Source: Fragum whitleyi
Lineage: Eukaryota > Mollusca > Bivalvia > Cardiida > Cardiidae
DNA: 64,000 nucleotides
Reading direction: 5' to 3'
Assembly (NCBI GenBank): GCA_948146395.1
Contig: OX411549.1
Location: 39,829,267 to 39,893,266 of the forward strand
Shown: positions 39,701 to 53,100 of the stretch, piece after piece
Position numbering within the stretch: position 1 is the stretch's first letter
Layout of the letters: the number at the start of each line of letters is the position of its first letter
The notes under the pieces: model-generated
The model's input: the letters and a program-made list of their open reading frames with translations, nothing else
The model's database searches: none
Told to the model about the DNA's origin: nothing
Made by a program: the position numbers and the translations under genes

Positions 39701-41115
39701 AAGTCATGACAGACCACATCAGAAATTCAAATATTTTTGTATCCAAAATATATTGTAATGAACAAAATAGCACATACACAAAAAAAAAAAGATGGTAGAC
39801 AACTTGAATGCCATTTCCCAAGCTTATTCAAGAAGAATTTATGAAATTTAAGATGCCCATTCATGTAAATGTTTGAAATGGATGACAGGAATTGATGGAG
39901 CTCAAAAGTAATCCCATTATAAATTAATGTTCTGATTTTTCATTTTATTAGCTCGGCTGTTTTCGGAGAAAACTCGAGGTATTACTATAGCCTCCGTGTC
40001 GTTGTCGTCGTTGTCGTTCGAAAACTTTGACATTTTGTAATATCTCTGATTGTACTAAAGGCATTCACTTGAAACTTGGCACACATGTTCACCAACAAAA
40101 GAGCAACCTATACTATCAAGGGGGATAACTCTAGATGCATTTTGTGCAAAAAATGCCCCTTTTTAGACTTTGATTTTTTCTCAACATCCAGCACTCAACA
40201 GCCAAGCGTAGGCACCCGTAGGCGGTGCTCTTGTTTGACTTACAGCAGTGAATTATTAATTTAGTTAAATCTTTTTCAGTTCACAGAATCAGTTCAGCCA
40301 GTTTGATGTAAGGACTCAAGACACAACCAAACCCAAAGTGAACATTCCTGTCCTGCCCCAGTCCCAACAAGAGTCTGATGAGAATAACAGTTCATCTAGC
40401 TCTGATACAGAGTCACAGCTGTCAAGTCTAGGACCATGGGGAGATGATCCAGAGATCCAAGAAAAAGTCAGGTAGGTCAGGCTAAATACATATCTGTCTT
40501 GTCCAAGTTCCAAAAAGAGCCTAATGAGAATAATAGTTCATCTAACTCTGATAGAATATGTTTAATACTATATTGTTGAATGTCATGGTTTGGATACCAA
40601 AACCTCTCAACTCCACTTGACTTTATTCAAGCTGTAGTTTTGATATTTTGGTTTCCCAACAATGATACATCAACGTAAAGGTTTTGAAGGCAAATTTAAA
40701 CTGCTAGTAAATACAGGCACAAATTGAGCATGATGTCCTGTGATTTTAAGGACTGGAAGTTTTGATGTTTTTAACTTTGATTGATGTTTTGCATTTGCAT
40801 GCTATGAGATTGCCAACTATTTAGAATCATATTAGGTCCATCTCAAACTAGGCTCTACAGCCAAAGTCAATTGGGAATGGATTGAAGATCTGGTTTGGGG
40901 AAGTAAACAGCCTGAACTATCTAAAGAGCAAAAATTAAATAGATCGGATGCCCACACTTGCTGTGCAGCAAAACTGTGTCCTTGTTTTGCAAATATGTGA
41001 AGTCAATTTTCCATGAATTTGGGGCTTAAATATATTTGAGTGTGTGATTTTCCAATTTAGCAAGACAAACAATAGAGAAAAAAGGTCTTTTTTTAAATAA
41101 GACAACCTGAAGAAA

Positions 41116-41147
<32 letters not shown>

Positions 41148-44100
41148 ATATTGTGCTTCATTGAAAATTAATTTTAACTAAAACTCACTATTTTTCTAGA
41201 AAATTGAAAACTGCAAAAGAAAAATTGCGGCATTTACAGAATCTAGTAGCTTTGGCCCAACATTCTCCTGAAGTTGCTGGTGAGTTACCAGAGAACCTTG
41301 CTGAGATAGCAGCCAGTATAGAAGATGTTGAATCCCAAATTACTCAAACTGATGATAGGAACAATGCTTCTACAAGTGAGGGGGAAGTGCAGCCACCAGA
41401 AATGAGGTAAGGGGTCAAGACTGTTTAAGTTTAAGACTGTCTTCAATTGGAGCCAGTCATGTTGTTCATAGTATATTCTTACTGTACACAAGGCCTAGAT
41501 AGATTGTATAGACTAAGATTAGATTGCACAGACTGCTTTCTCCTTAATTATTGTTGGGAAAACTGGGGCTAGACTGGTTTAAATATCCAATAAATTGAAG
41601 TTTGTTTACCCTTGTCATTCTGTACCCAGAATATTCCTGCTCTGGCAGGAGGTATAGACAAAGATCAGCCTGCACCTGTGTGCAGTCTGATCTTTGTTTA
41701 CACCACCTGTTTGTTCACCTTCAAGGAAGAGTTGTTCTTGAAATTAATTGTCTTAAAGGAAGATTGTCCTGCATCCTTGATTCATAGGGCTTTCAGTACT
41801 TTGATATGAGTGAAACTCTGAAAGAGGATTTTAATTCAGCATGACAAGGGTTACAAACAAAATTAGGTTTAAAATACTCTGAAGACTTCGGTTAGACTTT
41901 AAATGATATATTTTCGGTTTTTCCGATTCCTAGCAATTCCTATTACCAACAGAAGATGCAGGAACAGTTAGATGAGCTGGAACAGCTAAAAGATGAGAAA
42001 ACAAGACTCCTCAATATACAGGCCCAACTTCAAACATTACATGACAGATTCCAGAGGGTAAGTTACACGGGTTGAGCCTCACAAATCTTTGGCTAGGAGT
42101 CTCAAGATAATCTGAAGTGAGTCCTATGAACCCTCTTGGACTCTATTTTACACATATCTAGAGGAGCGAATGCTAGACTGGTCCACATTCAAATTAAGTT
42201 GAAAGTGAAACTTTAAAGTACCTATTTATATAACGATAATCCAATGAGGATAGCATTGTGATAATTTGAAAAGTTTCTTGTAACTGGCAATTTTGCCTTT
42301 TCACAAAGTGTATTCCAAATTGAGTTACACAGCAGTTTGGTTTTGCACCCATAACTTATTCATTTGTGCTTTCTGAAAATTATCATCACAATTTAAGTCA
42401 ACATTATGTTTGAAAACTGATTTATGAAATGTTCCATGTGAATATCGTCGTAGGATGAGAGTATGAGGCCGGAGGACAGGGAAGCTATGAAGGAAATCCA
42501 GCCTAAATCTCAGTCTACAACACCAAATAACCAGAGACCAGATAGTGGTAACCAGCAGTCAACTGGTCCTAGTGTTACTTGTAAGTACAAATTTTCCTGT
42601 TTGAAAAAATGGAAAGCAAAAATAAGTCTTCTTTCATTATGTTTAAAGTAGTAAAGCATTTATTATCTCTGAAGAATTACATATTTCCTTATTCTAGACT
42701 TTGAATGGAAATATCCACAGGGATTATTTTGGGATGGGCCGTACTGATTTTGATGACAAACTATTTGTTTTAGACTAAATCTGATTACTTTTTTGGATGG
42801 GCCCCATATATAATCTTTTCAAATCTGATTTTTAGCTCGCCCGGGACGAAAGTCTCGGAAGAGCTATTGTCATACCCTCGGATGTCGGCGTCAGCGTCGG
42901 TGTCGGCGTCCGCATTAGGTTAAAGTTTTTTATTACTATCAATATTTATCCTAGAGGCTTTATTTTTTACAGAAACACTCATTAGGGCATAGGCTTTCAT
43001 TTGAGACCAACATCCCTGTCGAAATGACCTTTAGACTGTGACCTTGACCCTTTCAAAAAAACTTTAACCAAAAACTTTAACCAAAAACTTTAACCAAAAA
43101 AACTTTAACCTTGCTTATATTTTCTGTAAGCTTTAACCTAGAGACATCATTACTTCATATGCACACTCATTAGGTGATAGGCTTTCACCATAGACAAAGG
43201 TCCTTGACAATTTGACCTTGACCTTGACCCTTTGTGGATTTAGAAAAACTTTAACCAAAAAACTTTAACCAAAAACTTTAACCTTGCATATATTTTTTTA
43301 ATGCTCTAACCTAGGGACATCATTACTTCATATACATACTCATTAGGTGATAGGCTTTTGTGAGAGATCAAGGTCCTTGATAATTTGACCTTGACCTTTA
43401 ATGAACTTCGAAATACTTTAACCGATATTCTTTTACCAAAAACTTTAACCTTGCTTATATTTTCTGAATCCTTTAACCTAGGGACATTATTATTTCATAT
43501 ACATAGTCACCAGATGAAAGGCTTTCACCAGAAATCAAGGGCCTTGACAATTTGACATTGACCTTGAACTTTTATGGACTTGGAAAAACTTAAACTGAAA
43601 AACTTTAACCAAAAATTTAACCTTGCTTATATTTTCTAAATGCTTTACTCAGGGACATTATTACTTCATACACATACTCACTAGGTGATAGGCTTCTACA
43701 GAGACCAAGGTCCTTCACAATTTGACCTTGATCTTGACCTTTTGTGGACTTAAAAAAATTTTAAAGAAAAACTTCATGTTTGATACAAAGAAATTCCATT
43801 GGTAACCTCATCTGCTTGTAGGCTTTCACTTTACCCTAACCTTATACATGCAATTAAAACAAAAAAGTTTTTATATTTCTTTAACTACTGAAACAGATAT
43901 ATATTAGATCATGGACTTTAACGTTGAAAGAAACCACTTTGAACTTCGGTCTTCGGTCAAGCGCTGTTTGTGACAAGCAGCTTTTTGGGCGAGCTACGTT
44001 GTCCGCGGACAACTCTTGTTATTTTAATCTAAGATAGGTATAAAGGATTCTTGGGCCCACCACTTTTTCCTCATGGCCCATCAATTTTACAGATGGCCCA

Positions 44101-47100
44101 TCAAAATATTAGATTTTACATGTAAATGTATGGGACATGGGCCATTGGCCCATTTCAAAGGCCCATCATGAAAATGGTCCAAAAATATCCCTGTATCCAG
44201 TGTTGATTTCTCATGTAATTTGATTTCAATCAATCTCAAAAAGCTCAAGCTGAAGAAAGGTTTAAGATACTATTGGACTTCTACACAATAAGTTTCTTAG
44301 TTTGGTAAAGAAACATGACTTACACTAGAATGTTTTTGTAGGTATATTGATTTTTATGCCCCTACGTCGAAAACTTGGAGGCACAATGTTTTACCGTTCA
44401 CCGTCTGTCTGTCCAAAAACTTAACCAAAAATCGTAACATTCCTAACTTAATGTCAAGGTTAATCAAGATACAATGCTCATTTTTTATTATACGCCGCCG
44501 CAGGCGGACGTATATTGGCGTCATCTTCTCCGTCTGTCCGTCCATCTGTCCGTCTGTCCATTTTTCTTGTCAACGCAACTCCTCCTAAACTTCTGGCTGG
44601 ATCTTCTTGAAACTTGGTCAATGTTATCACCTCAATTGGTAGATGTGCATGAAGGAAGGATTTTACGGTTCGTTGATTTTTGTCTGAGTTATGCCCCTTG
44701 ATAACTTAGTCTCTGGGTCCACTTTTCTTGTCAATGCAACTCCTCCTAAGTTTCTGGCTGGTTCTAAATGAATCTTGGTCAATGTTATCACCTCAATTGG
44801 TAGATGTGCATGAAGGAAGGATTTTACGGTTCGTTGATTTTTGCCTGAGTTATGCCCCTTGATAACTTAGTCTCTGGGTCCACTTTTCTTGTCAACGCAA
44901 CTCCTCCTAAGTTTCTGGCTGGATCTTCTTGAAACTTGGTCAATGTTATCACCTCAATTGGTAGATGTGCATGAAGTAAGGATTTTATGGTTCGTTGATT
45001 TTTGCCTGAGTCATGCCCCTTAAAAACTTAGTCTCTGGGTCCACTTTTCTTGTCAACGCAACTCCTCCTAAGTTTCTGGCTTTGAAACTTGGTCAATGTT
45101 ATCACCTTAATTGGTAGATGTGCATGAAGGAAGGATTTTATGATAGTTGATTTTTGCCCGAGTTATGCCCCTTAAAAACTTAGTCTCTGGGGCTTATTGC
45201 CTCAGTTATGCCCCCTTGAAATTTAGTCTCTGGGGCTTATTAAAATTGCAGCCTTGTGAATGCAACTCTTCCTAAGTTTCTCGCTGGATCTAAATGAAAC
45301 TTGGTGGATGTTATAACCAAAATTGGTAGATGAGCATGAAGTAAGGATTTTATGGTTCATTAATTTTACCTTAAATTATGCCCCCTTAAAACTTAGTATC
45401 TAGGGCTTATTGAAATTGCAGCCTTTTGAACACAACTCCTCCTTACTTTTTGTCTTTATTTAAATGAAACTTGGTCAATTTCATCACCATAATTTGTAGA
45501 TGTACATGGATCAAGGATTTTATGGCTCATTTATTTCCCTGAATTATGCCCTCTTAAAACTTAGTGCCTGGGGCTTATTGAAATTGCAGCCTTGTGAAGG
45601 CAACTCCTCCTAACTTTTTGTCTTGATTTTAATGAAACTTGGTCATTTTCAATTTGGTTCGGTCAAAATAAGTAGTGTCTACAATTATTTTCGTGAAACA
45701 GCAGCAAAGTGGCGGCGTATTTTGTGACGATGGCACTCTTGTTAGTATGATGATAGATTTCAACAACTGGCATCTATAGATACCCGGATCAAGGTCATTT
45801 GGCAAGGTGAAAACTTCAAAAATTGCAGTTTCAATGGCATTCGTTTTTCACAAACATATCTTTTTAACAATTTTGTGCTCTTAAAGAAACATAACAACTG
45901 ACCTTTTCTTCCAAGCATCTAAAATTGATTAACCCTTTGACATGCTGAATAAAATTGAATTAAAATTAAAGTGCTGAAAGACATGGTTGCACAAATTCTG
46001 AGTCAATATTTATTTTGAAAATATGCTCTTTGTAGTCTTCTGGTGTAAAAAGGAAAATCAGGCGGTAGGACAAAGATCAGACAGCACATATGTACGCACT
46101 GATATTTGTCTATACCTCCTGCAAAGTAGGAATAATCTCGGTTTAGCATGACAAGGGTTGGTATATCCTTGGTGGACAACCAAAATGTCATTTATACAGC
46201 TGTATTTACAACATTTTGCTGAATAAAATTGAATTAAAATTAAAGTGCTGAAAGACATGGTTGCACAAATTCTGAGTCAATATTTATTTTGAAAATATGC
46301 TCTTTGTAGTCTTCTGGTGTAAAAAGGAAAATCAGGCGGTAGGACAAAGATCAGACAGCACATATGTACGCACTGATATTTGTCTATACCTCCTGCAAAG
46401 TAGGAATAATCTCGGTTTAGCATGACAAGGGTTGGTATATCCTTGGTGGACAACCAAAATGTCATTTATACAGCTGTATTTACAACATTTTGCTGAATAA
46501 AATTGAATTAAAATTAAAGTGCTGAAAGACATGGTTGCACAAATTCTGAGTCAATATTTATTTTGAAAATATGCTCTTTGTAGTCTTCTGGTGTAAAAAG
46601 GAAAATCAGGCGGTAGGACAAAGATCAGACAGCACATATGTACGCACTGATATTTGTCTATACCTCCTGCAAAGTAGGAATAATCTCGGTTTAGCATGAC
46701 AAGGGTTGGTATATCCTTGGTGGACAACCAAAATGTCATTTATACAGCTGTATTTACAACATTTTGCTGAATAAAATTGAATTAAAATTAAAGTGCTGAA
46801 AGACATGGTTGCACAAATTCTGAGTCAATATTTATTTTGAAAATATGCTCTTTGTAGTCTTCTGGTGTAAAAAGGAAAATCAGGCGGTAGGACAAAGATC
46901 AGACAGCACATATGTACGCACTGATATTTGTCTATACCTCCTGCAAAGTAGGAATAATCTCGGTTTAGCATGACAAGGGTTGGTATATCCTTGGTGGACA
47001 ACCAAAATGTCATTAATACAGCTGTATTTACAACATTTTGCTAGACAACCAACATTTCATGTTTTTTTCTTGAAATATTCACTAAGTGAATTAAATAATA

Positions 47101-50100
47101 TTTTATTTCCAACATGATTGTTTTATCTTAGTTTCATCAAATGAAGAAGTGTATGACAAAATGAGAAAACAGAGGATGTTACGAGAAGAACTTCGTGATA
47201 AAAAGAAACAACTTGAGTCCATTATGAAGAAGGATAGGAACAGAAAGCAGTATTTTAAGAACCAAGACAACCAAAGTGACACTGTCTCTTACAGCACTGA
47301 GGCTTTTGGGTAAGTGTACAAGCTTGTAGGATAAAAATTCTCTAACCTTTCTCATGCTGTACAACAGTAGACTATATAGACTTAAGATCAGCCTGCATTA
47401 GCTTACTTTCCCTGCTTTCTACTGAATTGATATGGGAAAAGTTTTGAGCCAGATTGTTGAAATGTCCTAAATCAAAAGCATTTGGAAAAAAATCATAAAT
47501 TTAGCTGGTTAAAGGTTAAGATCTTCACTGTTCATCAGCATTATGATAATAATTTCATTTCTTTCCTATGATTTGAAAGTAATTGTGCTTTAGATTTCTC
47601 TTTTTTGTTATTTATTAACACAGGTTAGTAAAAGGAGAGAAAAAGGGCATATTAATTATCTTGTGTTTGGTCTTTCAAACAATTTAGCTTTAGGGCCAAA
47701 CAGAGGCCAAGATAAGAGGGAGTAACACAAGTCTAAAATAATTTACAGTCACTCTTCCTCAAGCGACCATGTCTATTAAGTGACAGTTTTCGAAATGCCC
47801 TTTTTTCAACCAACATATCTTAAAAATCAGATATTATTGGTGTTAAACATATTTTAAACGAATCCTGTGTTGTTTATTATCCCCGCCGTTTTCGGTGAGG
47901 GGATATAGTAATGCTCTCCGCCTGTCATTCCGTCATTCCGTCATTCCATCACTAAACTTGTCCGGAGCATATCTCCTAAAGTATAATAGCTATCAACTTG
48001 AAACTTTATGGGTGGATAGATCTCATGGAGGAGAAGTGCAGTGCACAAGAACTACAACTCTTGCTTGCATAATTTTGGAGTTATTGCCCTTTGTTATTCT
48101 AAAGACTTAGATTTTGTCCGGAGTATATCTCCTAAAGTATAATAGCTATCAACTTGAAACTTTATCGGTGGATAGATCTCATGGAGGAGAAGTGCAGTGC
48201 ACAAGAACTACAACTCTTGCTTGCATAATTTTGGAGTTATTGCCCTTTGTTATTTTTAAGACTTAGATTTTGTCCGGAGCATATCTCCTAAAGTATTGTA
48301 ATAGCCAGAACTGTCAAAAACGTATGTACTATCCGGATATAGGTGCACTTGAACGCCTGTCAAGCTGATTTATTAGGAAATCGGGCTTCCCTGTACTTAT
48401 CCGGGTATGGAAAGATAGATTATTACGTAAACTCACGATGCAGCATGGTTTTTAGTGGTGTCGAATCGTGATTTGGTCGCTATTACGATCGCCAGCATTT
48501 TGGTAGTTCGGATATGTTTTCGTCTTTCTCCCGGTCGACTTCCGGATAGAACGCTGAGTAAGAATATATCCGATCTTTGTTATTCTTCGTAATTTCGCTT
48601 GCTGACCTTGCTGCATTACTTATTTTTAGGTTGATTATTAATTTCATGATTGATTTTAATGCATTTTGATTTATTTTCATAGCGTAAACTCAATGCTGGC
48701 GAAAACTACTTTCTCGCGCGTAATGCTGCCGATGCCAGCATTATGCTGGATTTGATTTTTCATGTATTTTAATCGTTTATTCCCACATGAATTATATACG
48801 AACACGAATGGGAATATCTGGAGATTGTGTTACGGAACTTTTCCAGATTATTTATTGTAAATGTTTTATGTAATTGCCCTGTGTTGTGGGTTTTGACCGA
48901 ATCACTCGTCCAGCAATCCAGCCGAGACCGAATCGTGGATTCTGATTGGCTGAAACGTTCGCCAGCATCCACTCGACTATAAATAGACGGTGCGTTAAAG
49001 GGTCTGCATTAGTTGCTCAGACGGCTTCAACAAGATGACAACAAATAGACCAGCAATTTAGAACTTGAAACAACAAACAACAAAGAGTAGATCAGCATCA
49101 ACTTTATTTGAGAACTCAACATGATAAGAAGAAGCCGTCTATACAACGAGCAACTGATCAACCCTCTTCAACCCAACATCTAGTCACTGGACATCTCTAT
49201 CTCTCCCCCACATTGTTTCTTGAAATGTCGTAGTTAGACTATAGGTTTTAAAGTAAAAGACGAATGATATTGGTAATGTTAAGAAATGGAAATTTGTTAG
49301 GCATTTGAACCACTGTAAGTGCATAAGAATAAACTGAATCATTTTTTTATTTATAGAAACGTTTTGAGTTTTTCATTCTTTGTAACTACAGCCCCTAAGA
49401 CAAACCCTTTTATTAACCCCCTTCATGTTGTAAGTAGCCAGCCAATATTCAACCCAGCCATCCTGCATCGACCATCAGACTTAGAGACCAGCCAACATAG
49501 AGTTTGAGAATAGAATTGAGGGCTGGCTGCTTACAATATTAAAGCTATCAACTTGAAACTTTATGGGAGGATAGATCTCATGGAAGAGAAGTGCAGTGCA
49601 CAAGAACTATAACTCTTGCTTGCATAATTTTGGAGTTATTGCCCTTTGTTATTTTAAAGACTTAGATTTTGTAGGGGCTTAATTTCTTAAAGTAGAACCC
49701 TTAATCTATTAGGCTTCAGTTTACTATCAAGCTTTCTCGGCGGGGGATGGCCATGTCCGACATGGCTCTTGTTCTCATTGAAATCGTCTCATTTAGACGA
49801 TTCTTTTAACATATGATTATCGTAAAATTTTAAAATTCAATAGATATTATGTTCCTAATTTGTAAATAAAATAAATATTAAGGGACCATTCTCTTTAATG
49901 ACCGCTTTTTGGTGGTCCCATAAGTTGTCTCTTAATACATGTTTTACTCTATTTTCAATTAAATCAGATGCTTTAGATACTTTTTGGAATTGTCATAATA
50001 AGTGGAGTCTGGTAAGTTTGTGTAGTAATGCAAAACTTCCATCTACTAATAACCTTTCAAAAGATTCAGATACCATTTCATGCAGTATGAAGATTTTATG

Positions 50101-53100
50101 TTATAAATTAGAAAATACCCCCCCCCCCCCCCCCCCCCCAGTAAAAAAAGGTTGATAAGTTGTTGCTCTGTAATTTCACAATGTTTTCCTTTAAATCACT
50201 CTACAGGGGCTTTTTTAGGTATTTTTTGTTTGTCAACCCTTGCCTAGTTCCAGTTTCTGAAATTATAGACTAGGTCAAATACAAAAAATATTCTTCTTGC
50301 AATTTGAAAAGAATCTTTCCTATGAGATAGAAAATACTGTGGAGAAAGGAGGAATTATTTGTTACAATCAATTTCTTTTTTTTTTTTTCCACATTATTTT
50401 CTCAAGTTGAAAAGTATAAAGCGCATGGAGGTAAAGTCAGGGACTATATTAGAACTTGTTAATCCTTAGTTTGTATATTTCAGTGCCAGTGCTAGTGTGG
50501 ATGCCACAATGGCCACCTGGGGTGGATCTACAGTAGATAATCTAGAGAGTATCACAGAGGATGGACCCCAGGATAATGAAGATGAAGATGATGGTTTGTT
50601 GACTTCTCTTTTGTTTATCATGTTATCACTTATGGCTAAAGAGGAGAATATCAAAACAATACACTCAACCTGTCTTACAGGCCACCTGTTTACCAAGCAG
50701 CCTGAATTAAGCAATCATCTACTTGCTTCAAGTACTGATATTCATCTGTATAAAGCAAGCAACTGTCTTAAACAAACACATTTTGAATGTCCCTTACTTG
50801 CACGCTTAATGCAGATTTGATTATACATTACAATTTGAGCCTTTTTTTGAGGATTATCGAAAGTTCAGAAAGAAAAGGATCAAAGATAAACTCCCTACTG
50901 ATTATAAGAGCGAAAAAAATGAATTATTATGTTATTTCTTAATTTGATCTCAAACTTTTAAGATTATAAATGTGCCCATTTGTGAAATTTAGAACAATAT
51001 CACTTGTATCCTAGCAAAGATTCTGGACGGCCTGTGAATCCACACAGTCTAACCACAGTCTTTACTACTTCCTCAGCAGATATATAAGATCTCAATGACT
51101 TTGCACAAAGAGCGAATCTCTTATCACACAGTGTTACTGTCTAGGCTGTTTGTGTCTTACCAAGTGTCAAATTGTTAGAAATGTCATACACAGGCTCTGA
51201 TATTGGCAATAGCATCAAAAATATCGAAGCATCAGCTTTAGATAGTAGATATAACACTTTGGTTGTTCAACATTGTTTCGTCACATACAAATTAGATATA
51301 ATAGTTTATATATATATTTTAGCTTACCCAATTGATGGAATCCTTCAAGTGGAAGAAGAGGAAGAAGAAAATAACTCAGACAACGAGACCTATACAATAG
51401 AACAAGATGTTAGACAGCGCAGAAAAGCACGAGCAATGGCTAAAGGAGGTGGAGATACCAAAAAGTCCAAACAGAGCTTCCCCAGACCCAGTAGACAGAA
51501 CGGAGCCAGACCTAAAGACTCCTGGACAAGGCCCACTGACTTCAGTAAATGGACAAGGACTAACAGAAAATCAAAGCAAGAGGTTTGTCGCTACCAGACT
51601 TGGATAACAACTAAGAGGCTTATCCTTTTGGAAAAAGCCATTTTGATTAATCAAATTGATCAAATATAATCAATAATACTTAAATCAAATAATTTAATTA
51701 TCAATTATGTGGTAAATTTGTTTATATGTCAGTACATAGTATAATATGTTTGGCTTTAAACCTTGGGTTTGTGAAATCAAACTACAGTTTGACCTACTTC
51801 CAAGGCCACCATCATAGCACAATTGGTTGCAGATTGGACTCTCAATTTAGAGGTCACGGGTTCGATCCCCAATGGCGGCACTCATTTTTTCCGATTATTT
51901 GTCTCTCACCAATGGGTTGATAATCATAGACCTTTGTAAGATAGCAGCTGGGGGCTAGGAAAGGATGTGATGGTTGTACTGGTGAGAGAAATACCAGGAA
52001 TCCATTGTTAGGTACTCCAGCCTCCTGGTTTTAACTGAAAAAATGTTGAAAGCTCCATTCATTCAATCAAACAATCAATAAGCTACTTCCATCCAACATT
52101 TGACAATTATCTCCAACCAATTTGATTTAATCTGTTGATCATCAAATTGGAATGAACTCCTTTTAGTTGGTGTAGGAAACAACTGGAAACCATGCATAGG
52201 TGCACCAGCCACTACAATTTCACTGAAGTATTTCAAACCTGATAAACAAACAACACATCAGTTTAATTAATATACATGTATTTGAAAGGAAGTAAAGAAA
52301 GAGTTACAAAATGACTATTTACTAGTATTAGCTTTCCTCTGAATTTATATCTACATATATACAGTGCAACTTAAATATGGGTAATGATAAGAATAGATTG
52401 AAGGTTTGCATGAAAATGTGACTCTTATACAGTCCCAGGATTTACCTCCATGATTTAAGACTTTGGGAAAAATATTGTAGGTAAGGAAATAAATTGCTTT
52501 AAACAATTTGATGGCCCATCATTAAAATTTTGCCTACATCAGCATTCAGTTTGGACTAGTCTATTATCTTAGAAAAATAAGAAAATATTAAACCTTCCTC
52601 ATTTTACCCCCAGAATTACAGATCAGCAGAAGAGATAGTCCAAGATGACGAGGATGATGATGATCAAGCTAACACAGTTGAAGAGTTGCAGAAAAAACTG
52701 GAACAAACAGCCATGTTGTGTCAGTCTTTACTGGGAGATCAGGCGGCAGGTCAACTAGCCAGGCAGTCAGCAGCGGGTATGTTTTGCTTATTATGAGACA
52801 AAGGGATAGTTGTCTCTACAAATCAAGACATTGTGCAATAGTCATTGTGAAGCACATTGTAAGTGGAATTTACGATGAAAAAAACTCTCGAATGCTGCAT
52901 TTAACGCCATTATTCAACCAAAAATTGACATTTTAAAGTTCTTTTAGATTTTCCTTAGCATAAACCATGCAGGCGTTTAAAAAATGATTCAAGAATCTAT
53001 TCTCTGGTTATGGCAGCCATTCTCAATTGATGCAAGACCAACAACAACAATTGATGATTATGAACCTGAATCAGTGTTATCAGAAGATCTTAGATGCAAA

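Noticed and set aside
46003..47013. Repeated minus-strand frames encoding the same 62- and 66-residue peptides
   Set aside because: They are copies of one frame in the 274-base tandem unit, which derives from a non-coding MITE.
50594..50820. Read-through extension of exon 20
   Set aside because: Similarity ends at EDEDD; a donor (GTTTGT) and the in-phase exon 21 explain the gene better.
51407..51607. Alternative frame of exon 21 (KHEQWLKEVE), loosely like human EEKEQWQEQI
   Set aside because: The other frame continues exons 20 and 22 with correct phases and contains the conserved acidic run; the order of the similarity is also wrong.
51800..51870. tRNA gene
   Set aside because: The A and B boxes are present but the acceptor and anticodon stems do not close and the sequence runs on into the SINE body.
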